Source: Combretum micranthum
Taxonomy: Eukaryota > Streptophyta > Magnoliopsida > Myrtales > Combretaceae
Direction: 5' to 3'
Length of the DNA stretch: 64,000 bases
NCBI GenBank assembly: GCA_024138025.1
Contig: JAMXBD010000367.1
Location: forward strand, 930,001 to 994,000
A model generated the notes under the pieces. That model worked only from the letters and a program-made list of their open reading frames with translations, was not told where the DNA came from and made no database searches. A program made the translations under genes and the position numbers. The first letter of the stretch is position 1, and the number at the start of each line of letters is the position of its first letter. This document shows positions 12,975 to 23,714 of this stretch, piece after piece.

Positions 12975-14738
12975 TGATAAGATCATATTTTATACAAATC
13001 TTGATGATCAATTGAGCTAGAATGGATATTTATTTTGATTAAATTTTATGTTTCAGGACTAATTTGGATAAAGAAATCAAAACAAGTGAATTTGAATTAA
13101 AAAGAGGAAAAATTGAAGTCAAGGCCGGCAATTCATCATTGAAAGCCGCCGACTTTCAGACGGCGTAAATCCAAGCCGTTGCAGCACACAGCTTTGCCCA
13201 GCACAAGTTAAACAACATTCAAAGCCGCCTCAAAGCTGCCGGCGTAGAAGATGAAGCAGCCGACGTAAATGAAGGCCGGCAGCCCAGAACTGAAACATCA
13301 CCAGCTTTGAAGGAGTTACATTATAAGCCGGCATGAAAGCCGCCGGCCTTGAGGCAGTGTACATGGAAGAATTGAAGAGACATGAAGATATCCAACACTT
13401 GAAGGAAAATGAAGCAACACATCTGTTGGAATGCCTACACCGGTGTTAAAGCCGCCGGCCTTGGGACGGCATTCGTTATAAATCAGTCCACCGCTTCATT
13501 TCTGACTACATACGCCGGCTAGATCTACATTTAAAGCCGCCGGCGTTAAAGCGGCCTACATTGTAACAGATATTGAAGGCTGCCAGTGCACTGCCTGCGC
13601 AAAGGACAATTTGAAGATACGCCGCCTGTAAGCCGCCGGCTTAGGATCCAAAACGGCCGGCGTACATTAAGAAACAGCAAAGTTCATTAAATGTTTTTCA
13701 CGAAATTTTTCCTATAAATAGGGGATCTTCCCCTCACATTCAGAATCATCCAAGCAACCAAATATCCAGTACTACAAGTAGCTTTAGAATATTTAGAATA
13801 GGCATTTCATAAGAGATTTTGAAGAGATTTGAAGATATACAAGATTTGCAAGTGAAGCTTTAGTATTTTGAATTGGTGATTTCTAATCTTATTCTTTTTA
13901 TGCAATTCATATACTTGAATATTCTGATCATAATGAAATCATTTGCTTATATTGATTGTTGAATCATCATCCATGAGTAGCTAAACCCTTTTTGTGGGAA
14001 GTTGATGAAGCTTTAAACATGCTAAGATGATTTTTGAATTCATGTTATAAGATATTTAGAATCATGAAATTTCATATTGAATTCTGATTATTCATCATGT
14101 TTTGGTGTATAAGAATTCTAATAACTCGGAAGGGAAATTAGTATTCGCATGAATTCATAAATTGAGATTAAATTGCAATTGCGGAAGCGGCGTAGTTTTA
14201 TCTAGTTTAGAAATTATCCATGAATATTAATGCAATGTTTTATGTTGATTTCTCACTAAGGAATTAGAGATTTTAATATAAAGTATTAGTCAATTGTAGA
14301 ATCGGGAGATTTATAATTATAATTTTGATTCCACTAATGATTTATTTAACGGAAGTTGTTGAATTGTTTTGTGGTTAAAAGGTTTTCAAACTTTGTTTTT
14401 AAATCTTGACAATTTCTTATGAATGTTCATGAATCTAATTATCATTATAACATGAGTTCAAATTGATTAGCAATAGTTTAAAGTGGATTCTGCTCCTTCC
14501 CACATTTTTCACCATATCCCTCTCTTTAAAAGCTCATCGCATTTCATATAGATAATTAGTTAGATAAGTTAGTTTAACTTAATCATCAATTACCTAGATA
14601 TTAGTATTAGTTGATAATTATCTAGTAGTTAGTAAATCCTTGTGGGATCGACACTTTATTCATGCTAGATTACAATAGAAGACCTAGTGCGCTTGCTAGA
14701 AATATGCTTTAAAATTCAATACTTATCACAGCACATCA
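12975..14738 (+). mobile_element. Family D solo LTR inside the minisatellite
   Basis: It is 1,764 bp, beginning TGATAAGATC and ending CAGCACATCA. The perfect 5-bp TSD is gttgt (12970-12974 and 14739-14743). A TATAAATA box at 13713-13720 is followed by a GGGGATCTTCCCCTC leader, giving plus as the sense strand. Near the 3' end is a GTGGGATCGACAC...AAGACCTAGTGCGCTTG block, which resembles sequence found near the ends of plant Ty3/gypsy LTRs. A GC-rich GCCGGC cassette occupies about 13085-13690. Confidence 0.85.
13085..13690. repeat. GC-rich GCCGCCGGC cassette in a family D LTR
   Basis: AAAGCCGCCGGC-type words recur here (examples near 13160, 13335, 13450, 13530 and 13630), separated by ordinary A-rich sequence. 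The word CCGGCCTTGAGGCAG at about 13346 recurs at about 21715 in a family B LTR that otherwise looks unrelated. Confidence 0.75.
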
Positions 14739-14743
14739 GTTGT

Positions 14744-14965
14744 AATTTTGTCAGATTTTGGTAGAATCACCGTAATCTTGTGTGTTAACTTTTCAAATAA
14801 ATATCATAGTATTGTTCTATTGTGGTAATGTGTTCTATTGTCTTAATTAGCTTTGTTGTATAGTGCTAATTGTGAGAACTTTATGTTATCTTAGTACGTA
14901 TCGGTTTTGTCATATTTTAGTAGTTTTCTAGTCTCATTGTGGTAAAAGTATAGATATAAACCGAT
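14744..14965. repeat. 116-bp minisatellite array, right part
   Basis: Continuation of the array after the LTR. AATTTTGTCAGATTTTGGTAG and TATTGTTCTATTGTGGTA are unit words from the left part. The copies are more degenerate here. Confidence 0.7.
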
Positions 14966-15109
14966 TTACCAGGTCACATCCTAATTTTAGGTCACAAGAA
15001 CGTGACTTAAGCCAAGGTTTTCCCATTAACCAAGATCTCTTCTAATTGCTTTCAAGTTAACACTCCTATGGTGGTACTATTCTCTCCAATAAAATATTGA
15101 AGTCTCATC

Positions 15110-15502
15110 CTATAAAAGTAGATAATCAAAGTGTTGGATGTTGACTTGATCGTCATGGATGCGAGGTCATCCTAGGGATCAAAGACATCAACTACATGTA
15201 AATCGTCATAAAGAGGAATTATGCTTCAAGATTTTGAGTGGATAAGAGAGTTTCTCATATCTAGAAGGTCGGCTGAAACTAAGGACAACTAGATAGTAGT
15301 AGTGGAAGTTTTAAATAGGACTATTAGCAAGTTTGTCTTGTGTATTTCATGAGTACAACAACTAAGCAACCTAAGATTAGAGATATCTGGATAGCTTGAG
15401 AATATCAACAAATGTTCCTAAAGTAATTACTAAAATTTCTACCCATACAAGATATAAACTCTCGTATCAACTTAGTACCAAATATGGAACCAATATTAAA
15501 GG
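15110..15502 (+). pseudogene. Decayed Ty3/gypsy pol: protease end to start of RT
   Basis: Translation with frame changes gives DLIVMDAR and then VILGIKDI-like residues, the end of a retropepsin domain. Further on comes PIQDINSRINLVPNMEPI, matching the PP-x-R-x-I-x-H-x-IDL-x-PG-x-EPI linker that precedes reverse transcriptase in plant gypsy elements. Several stops and frameshifts are present. The frame is cut at 15503 by a family C LTR and resumes near 19263. The word GAACCAATAT occurs on both sides of that LTR. Confidence 0.65.
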
Positions 15503-18500
15503 TGAAATATCCAAAATTTTTATTTAAGTTAATTAGATATTATTAGATAATTAGTATTAAAATACATGTAATTTTGAACATTAATTTAAATTTAGTTTAG
15601 AGATCAATTTTAAATGATTTAACTAGTGGAACTATACAAATTATAGGATATAATTAGATAATTTAACATAATTAAACTAGTAAATGAATTTAATTGAAAA
15701 TATAGAGTCTAATACCGTAAATACTCGATTTAACCTATTAAAATACTTTAATTACCTATTTTAACAAATTCAAATGATTCGATACTTTCCAACTATTAAC
15801 ATGAACTCGATTTGTCAAGTTTAATTACATAAACTCCTAAAACTTCACTTTTGCCATTTAACCTTAAATTACCCCTTAAATTCTAGAAATTTAAAACTAA
15901 ATATTTTCTTTCAAAAACCAATCCCTAAGTCCCTAAAATCCCAAATTCAAGTGAGATATTAATTTCCCTTTAATTAGATTTCTTAAATTCAATTTCTAAT
16001 GCCAGTTAGCTAATTCTTTTTCTCATTTCTCAAATTCAATTCTAAAAGCCTAAAACCCATAATCTAAAAGGCTAATCTATGGCATCAAAGTATAAGCCCA
16101 TCAACATAAGCTCAAACCCATTTCTAGAAAGCCCATAATTAGTAGATTAAGCCCGTGAGTTAAGCCCATGAAGCCCACGAGGTCATGCTCTTACCATGCA
16201 CTATCACACATAATATAATGCCCTAAATTCTAGATATCTCCAACATGTGAAAGACCAAAATGACCTTAACCAATTCAAGAAGATTCTACACCTATGAAAG
16301 GACCAAAATGCTCTTAAACTATTCACATAAATGCCCTTAACCCTAATGGAAATTATAAGACACAAAATACTATAAAACGAAGCCTTGGAAAACCTTATTT
16401 CTCTCCCTTATTTTTAGTAGCCCCCAATCTTTAAATTATCAAAATTCCACAAAAATCCTACAACAATTCCTCTTCAAGATAAGTCTTCAATAGGTAAGAA
16501 AATCAATCCTTTTTCCACCATCTAATTACTCAATTCCTTCCTAAAAATCTAATCTCTATTTCAATTAATTCCTAGGTGGTTTTGAAGACTAAAAGAAATG
16601 TTGGAGCTAGGAAAAATCAGCGTGAAGAAGCTTCACCAACATAAGGAGGAGGAGGAGTAGAGATTCCTAGGGTTATTTGTTAATTCAAGTTAGTAATTAT
16701 AATTAGTACGTTTAAATTATGTTAATTCCATATATGTTCATGAAAATAACTAAATGTTAATTTAGATTTAAGTATTGATTAATATATGTATATGTATGCA
16801 TGAAAATCGAATGAGCATGCATATATATATATATATATATGTTATGCTAGCTTTTAAATTAGTGAAATTATTGTATATAAATACATGCGTGAGCTGAAAT
16901 ATGTATATATTATAATTATGTTAGATTGATTTATTTTATTGAAGTGAAATTATCAAACAAGAATCTTAAAGTATATGCATGTATGTATGTTTTGATATGT
17001 GCTGGAAATTGGATAAATTGTGTTGATGATGATTATTTGAACTATGATTTGTGATTTTATTTGTAAAATATAAACCTAAGTACAAAGTAGATGAAACAAC
17101 ATGGAGTAAGAATGTTTTAGATGACAGAAATATGTTGGAAGTCGAATTTAACAAAAGGATTTCAAAAATCACAAAACTGTGTCAGAACAGTTTTGCCATC
17201 ATCATTGTGGTGTGAATGTCAGAGGTTGAACTGGTAGGTAAACAACATTTGTTGGTCATGAGTCGTTGTCAAAATAGTAGATCCATGTGTCTACTTTACA
17301 AATCTATGGTGAACCGGCCAAGAACCAATCGTCTTGATGGTCAAATCGACCTAAACCTATTGGTCGTCTCTGTGTATCCTTTATTTCTAGACAGTTTTAT
17401 GTTAATCAAAATTAAAACCATAGTTAAATAATTAATTTAGGCCAAATGAACTTATGAACATGATAATTATATGTTAGGTAGTTTACATAGAAATTTGAGC
17501 TTAAGAACCCGTGTTTAAGGTGATGAATTGATTAAAGTAAAGGTGCATGTTGATTTTCTATAGAAACGAAAATATTGGAATATAAGTTAAATTGATTCTA
17601 ATTAAATAAATATGAAATTAATGTAAATAATGTGCTTTCGTATTAAAATATGAATTTTAAGATATATAATTAATTATTATAATATTAGGAATCTATTTAA
17701 TAAAATATGTATAAATATAGCATTATAAGATAATATATATGAAATAGTAAACTAGTTTAGATTTCTTAGCACATTTAGAGATAAAAATGAATTATTAATG
17801 ATATAAAAAGAATAATTATATATTAAATGAGTTATTTCACTTAATAAAAGTATATTAGATTGATTATAGGAAATGTTATTGAAATTACCATTTTAAGGAC
17901 TTAATTACATAAAATGAGTTTAGTAGATTAAGTCGAATATAAAATGAACTTGATTGATTAAGTATATCTAAATTGGCTAAATTAAGCCTAATAAAGATTT
18001 ACTAACTAATATTGGCTTAGTAAATTCTTCAAAAACTAACAATTTACACTCTATTAATCGAACCAATGTCCTCTTATAAGATTATATTAATTTGTAATTG
18101 GCTGGATAGACTAAAAACATGACTATTTTATATGAGTTTAATATAAGTAACAACAATTTTTAAACGCTTATACGAATTAATGTCCTAAATAGATATTATA
18201 CACTATGAGTCTACTTTACCTTCTGAAGTACCTTATAGTCTATCATCTATTTGTTTAGAATACAGATTTTATACTAAGTACGCAGTGACGTGTGTTGTGT
18301 GCTAGGGTGGGCATTCTAAATGAACTAATACATAAAGACCATTTTAATAATTGCTTGCTACTTGTGTGTGGCCATTTTTGAGACCCAGTCCAAGGGGCAG
18401 AAACCTTGCTAGGCATGTCAACACGGTAGTTAGGCACTTAGGTCTACTTGGATCGGAGAGAAGTAGTATGGTGTATTCATGTTTATGAGACCGATTGAGC

Positions 18501-19262
18501 TACACTATATTATGAGCTGTGGAGGTAGAGATGCGTAATGGCTATAACTCTTAGACGAGACTATTACTTGTAGAGGTAGGAGATATAGGTATTTAGGCTG
18601 CCTATGTCAACCCCCTGAGTAGTTGTTGCTACTCATGAGCTCCAGGTTTCTAATGTATTGCTAGAGTGTAAGTGCTCTACTATTGTTTTGCTACACTTTG
18701 ATTTAAAGTTATAAACTGTTGATTGTTGCATTGCACCTAGAACAGGTACGCGTGCCCATCTATTTGTGCTTGTGTTACTATGTGGGTTCGGCCCTTTCCT
18801 TTTTGTTTTTCAATTTTAATGATTATGATGATGCTACCTATGATTACATGGGGTACGACACGGACTTCGAGGAATTTCTTGACGAGTGAAGTGACTAAGA
18901 TCCACTGGATCATTATCTTATTTATATTTTATAAACTTCACTATCAAAATTATGTTTTAATGAGGGCCGATCTGTGAGCCCATGATTTGTATTTTGATAT
19001 ACTTGAAACTCTTTATTTTGAAATACCTAGTGGTATGGTACCGAGTTGTATATATTAATCTATTCTTTGGAGTAGCCTATTTAGCAAAATGCTTTGAGAA
19101 ATTTATTTTCCACTGCAAATTTCCAATTGTTTCCACAAACTAATTCAACGATTTTAGAATCTAAAATTTATTTAGCAATGATTATATAAATGGTAGACTA
19201 AGTTAGCCTTAGTATATAACGCCTAAGCATCATGGGTGGTGAACTAGATGTGCCTTGAACCA
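15503..19262 (+). mobile_element. Family C LTR inserted in gypsy pol
   Basis: The left end TGAAATATCCAAAATTTT is the counterpart, in the opposite orientation, of the right end of the LTR at 23715-27076. The right end near 19262 is inferred from the resumption of pol and from matching terminal words (ATTTTAGAATCTAAAATT, ATATAACGC). A TATA-like CTATAAAAC lies near 16371. I found no clean TSD, so the right boundary may be off by tens of bases. It contains a TA microsatellite at 16820-16840. No coding sequence was seen. Confidence 0.55.
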
Positions 19263-19882
19263 ATATAGGCCGTGGCAAAAGCAACTTACCAAATTGCCCC
19301 AACCGATTAAAGGAATTGAAGAGTAACTTGAAGTACTATAAGATAAGGGTTTCGTTTGACCTGGTGTTTCTTTATAAGGTTTAGCATTCTTTTTGTGAAG
19401 AAAATGGATGGTTCAATGAGGTAATGCATCAATTATTATGAACTAAACAAAAGTGATGTCAAGAATAATCATCCATTATCTTGGATTGATTATCGTTTTT
19501 ATCAATTACAAGGTACATGTGTATTCTCAAGAATCAATTTATAACTAGGCCATCATTTACTCTGCATCAAACCGGAAGAGATTCCTAAAACAACTTTTCA
19601 TATAAGGTATGGAAACTTTCAGTACTTAGTCATGACTTTGGACTCGTAATTGCCCTAACAAACGGTTATGAACTTAGTAAAATGAGTGTTTGAAATTTTA
19701 TTTGGATAAAAGCAAGGAGGATCATGAAGAGCATTAAGGATAAGACTACAAACCTTAAGGAATCATAAGTCGAATTACAAACTCCTAAAATGAGAATTAT
19801 GGATGGATAAAGTAGCTTCTTTGAACATATAATTTTAGATAGAGGAATATTTATAAATCTAGAGAAATAAAAGTAGTTATTA
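19263..19882 (+). pseudogene. Decayed Ty3/gypsy reverse transcriptase
   Basis: Translated pieces in order: TYQIAPTD, LFVKKMDGSMR, INYYELNKSDVKN, LQGTCVFSRINL, PEEIPKTTFHIRYGNFQYL, SKEDHEEH and RIRLQTLRNHK. These are the ordered conserved blocks of a plant Ty3/gypsy RT. Many stops and frame changes show it is dead. The stretch that should carry the catalytic FIDD box, between VFEI (about 19690) and SKEDHEEH (about 19712), is missing, a deletion of roughly 13-15 codons. It is interrupted at 19883 by a family B LTR and continues at 23341. Confidence 0.85.
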
Positions 19883-22800
19883 GGTCACGCCCCGAGGGTA
19901 CCCTAGTAGTAATAAACAAGTTACACTTGAATATTATCACTAGATTACCTTCAGAGAATGACAGGTTTTCAAAATAACAGGATCTTTTAAGTTGCTTGAT
20001 AAGAAATAACAAATATATGAGGAAAATGATTTAGTGAATACATTACAAACTATTACAAACCATATATCTCTGTTGAAGTATACAACTAAATATTCTACTC
20101 TAATAGTACATAACCATCAAACTAAAATAGATTTGTAGACTTCTAGCTTCAAGCCCTTACCGGAGCATATTCCTGGATGTAACTAACCAGGGACGTAATG
20201 TGAACCTGAAAAGACTGTAGGAGTATGAGCGAAACCACAGCTAGTGAATAATCAACATACCATACATCACACAAGTCATTAACCAATCATATGCAATGCA
20301 ATCACTCAGCCATATGTACAGATACAAGTTTGGATGAAGTCAGAATCCAAACAGGAAAAAGATTTGCGCCCTCTTTTTAATGGGTTGAAGAACAAAACTC
20401 AATGACCCACCTGCCCAGGAGAGACTAAGTACACAGGAGAATCAACGATTTCTCGTTTTAATGTTATCACTTTGAATATAGTGGCTTCCACAAACCATCT
20501 CCTGCAATCCCCTTAGAAACTCCCTAAGTATTAATCATTTCAAAGCGATTCTACGGGCGACGTTCTTCGGTGCCTTTTAGTTCCTCATAGGACCGCCAGA
20601 CCAAAGAGAACCTTGGAAGACTCACACATTGGATCAACCAAGCAAAAACAGAGATCCGAAATATTAATACGTAGCAGGCTGTCACAACCATATATGCAAT
20701 AATGCAATTCGTGCAATGCATGTCCAGATTATTTTGTTAAGTCAAAAAGTCATAATCAATTTCGAGGTGACCATACATTACACACAATCATCATTATACT
20801 ATTGCACATCATCAACCATTGCGTTATCGCTTGTATAAAGATATTTTAGCAATCATACAATCATATCATATCAAACTTTCAACAAACACTCGTTTGTTTA
20901 TCTTGCATTACATGTTCGACTATTTACAATCACAACCAGTACAATATGACTGAATTACTCACCTGCTCATACCGACTCAGTCGTAGTAGTCCACTGGTAG
21001 ATCTTCTAATGAGTCAAATTCACCTATTTAAAACAAAATATTCATCAATATCATCTAGCTAAATTCCTACATGTGCCTTGTGTCCTAGACTCGATATTAA
21101 TACTTAGTATTGTCGGGTTTTTCCTATTTTTATTCACATAATTGTTTAGTTATTTTTAGAAGTCACATTGCTCAAGAAATTAACTTATTTCAATTTCCAT
21201 TCTTATATACATTATCTTGTTAAAACAAATATTAGACTAATAATACTTCATTTAATTCTAAATATTTTCTTAATTCTAGGGTTTCCAAAAGTTAATAGAT
21301 AAAAATTCTAATTAGACTTAATTATTTGTAGTAAAGTCATTATCTAGTACATATTTATATAACAAACATATATACATACTTAGTAGGTATTATATATATA
21401 TATATATTCGGTTTAGGTCAGAAAGGCTTTCGTTGCAAAATTTTAGCTGTAAGCCGGCTCAAGGCCGCCGGCCTAAATCCCCAGGTGCCGGTGCAAAATT
21501 ATTTTAAAGAAAATTTACTTATCGAAAGCACCGGTGTTGAAAGCTGCCGGCTTACAACGTACGCCGGTCCTACGCCGCCGGCGTAGATCTCCAGGTAGCC
21601 GGCTTGCGTCGTATTTTACGTGAAAATTATTTTACATAGCCTCTGTTTGAGTGTAAGCCGCCTGTAAGCCGCCGGCCTATCCATGTAAGCCGCCGGCGTA
21701 CATCGTTTACACTGCCGGCCTTGAGGCAGCGTTGCACTGTTCATCATCTTCCTCCTCGGTTCGATTCTTTTTCTTTGGTTTTTACACGTTAGAAACTTAC
21801 TTAAACTACTTCTAAGAGTTTATACATCATATATAAGGACATACAACAACTTTTAACACGTTTAAACACATAAATAAATAGATCTCGATTTTGTGAAAGT
21901 AAAACTAGGGTTTTGAAGTTTTACCTCGTTGGAGCTTGTTGAGTGCAATCCGAAGCTCGTGTTTGTGTTTATTAAGTTCCTAAGATGATTTTAAGTCAGT
22001 TACAAATCATATCTTCGAACGAAAATCCTTTAAATCAAGTCCACTTACCTTTGTGTTCGTTTTGAGAGTTTTTGGCTTTGTTTTTCCTTTGATCCGAGTT
22101 GGTGGTTTATGATCTAGTTTTTCTTTGTTTTTGATTTGTTTTGGTGGATATTTGGGAGTCTATTTCGTGCTGTGGAACCTGAGAGTGAAGGAGTTTTGTT
22201 TGTTCCTCATTAATGCATTTGATTACATATATATATAAGAGAAAGAGAAGGTGAAGCTGCAGCCGTTTCTTCCTTGTTTCTCTCGAATTTGATCTCTTTC
22301 AGCTGTTATTTTCCATGCATTTATTGTCAAGTTGAGGTGGCATTTCCTGATTGGTCCTTGGGTTGCTTTTGTTGACAATTTGGGTTAATTATTGAGAACA
22401 TTCGGTTGCTTTCTTCCTCTCCTCAAATTGCACCGAATGCAGCCGGAAAACATGCATATATACATTAGTTTATTTATTTAATTAAAGTTTGAGTTAATTA
22501 TACGGGTTATACGGGTATATATTAGCTAGTATTTGGAAGTTTTCGTGTAAAAGTATGAGTATAAAGTTGTATAAAACACTTAGATTTCCAAATAATACAA
22601 ATTTAGGTTATATATATACGTAGTTAATTTATTCGTAAAATTTCATCTCCCGCGATTTGGATTTCTTAAGTTCATTGGGTCAATTTTCGTTTCAGGCTCC
22701 GATAGCTCAAGAAAACTCGGTTTAGAACAATAGTGTGATCCGATTATTCATTTGAAGTTTAGATTTTGAGTTATTCAACAGTTTATATTTCCGTTGTGTA

Positions 22801-23335
22801 TTTAAAATCTTGACAATTCATTTTTGGATCATCGTTTTCTAGATATAAGCGTATATGGTCATTTATACAGTATTGGGCATCATACAGAAATTAGACTATA
22901 TTTATATCTTTAGTTTTGATACTAAACATAAATTCTTATTAATAGCTTTTAAATTTAACTAGAAATCTCAAAATTAGGGTTTAAATCTAAATATAAACTC
23001 ATTACTACTCGTTATTCTAGTTCTGAATCATTATCGAGATCAAAACAATCATTTAATCTTTATATTCACATTTTCTATTTAAATCTATTAGTATACTAGG
23101 TTTCGGGTCTAGATATTATATCATATCTTGAATTAGTTATTCAAGACACACGATTTCGTTTTCGGTATTAACTAGGGTTAAAGAATCTCTTTATTCGATT
23201 CCTAAGTCTTTCATTCATCCAAAAATCTAAGTATTAGCCTATTATTAGACTTCACTCAGAATCTAAATTTATTAACTAGTTTATATAATCTATTTTGAAG
23301 TCGGATACTAATGTGAAAAATTCCCGGGGTTCACA
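19883..23335 (-). mobile_element. Family B solo LTR inserted in gypsy pol
   Basis: It is 3,453 bp, beginning GGTCACGCCCCGAGGG (TG changed to GG) and ending CCCGGGGTTCACA. The perfect TSD is tatta (19878-19882 and 23336-23340). The reading frame of the gypsy pol resumes directly after it, confirming both edges. A TATATATAT-type promoter is on the minus strand near 22228. The GC-rich cassette is at 21440-21735. Confidence 0.88.
21440..21735. repeat. GC-rich GCCGCCGGC cassette in a family B LTR
   Basis: At least nine GCCGGC or near-GCCGGC palindromes lie within about 300 bp in otherwise AT-rich DNA. Examples are AAGGCCGCCGGCCT, ACGCCGCCGGCGTA and AAGCCGCCGGCGTACAT. It is the least decayed copy of the cassette in the window. 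Confidence 0.8.
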
Positions 23336-23340
23336 TATTA

Positions 23341-23568
23341 GCTAGGAACAACTTACTATGATGATAGAAATCTGAATTTTTCTTAGCTTGATAGGATATT
23401 ATAGGAAATTTGTCTAAGATTTTTCGAGCTCACTTATCCTCTTGCTTACTTAACTTAAAAAAGCATGAAGTTTAAATGGAATGATTAGTGCGAGAAAATT
23501 TTTTGAGAGTTCAAGCAAAGATTGGTGTTAGCACTGATACTTATGTTATCTAGTAGTGAAGGTTCATT
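23341..23568 (+). pseudogene. Decayed Ty3/gypsy pol: RT end and RNase H start
   Basis: GYYRKFV is followed by DFSSSL-like residues, matching the GYYRRFV-x-DFS block just after RT in gypsy elements. Then come a degenerate W-x-D-x-C-E-x-x-F-x-x-LK-like stretch and an SSEG-F-like RNase H start. It directly continues the fragment at 19263-19882 once the LTR is removed. It ends near 23568, where gag-like sequence begins. Confidence 0.65.
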
Positions 23569-23714
23569 TAGCATTTACAATTATTTTCTCATTGGACATT
23601 TGACTGACATGCTTGATGCTTTTATGTAGATCAGACTCGTCCTCCACCACCGCTTGACATATCAAATGAGGCTATGGAAGCCATTAGATGTTTTACTAAT
23701 ATGCTTGGTACGTT
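23569..23714 (+). pseudogene. Ty3/gypsy gag N-terminal fragment
   Basis: In-frame RPPPPLDISNEAMEAI and FTNMLG look like the proline-rich linker and the first helix of a plant gypsy Gag. The fragment is cut by the family C LTR at 23715 and continues at 27077. In a normal element gag precedes pol, so this gag belongs to a second element or a rearranged one. Confidence 0.45.
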
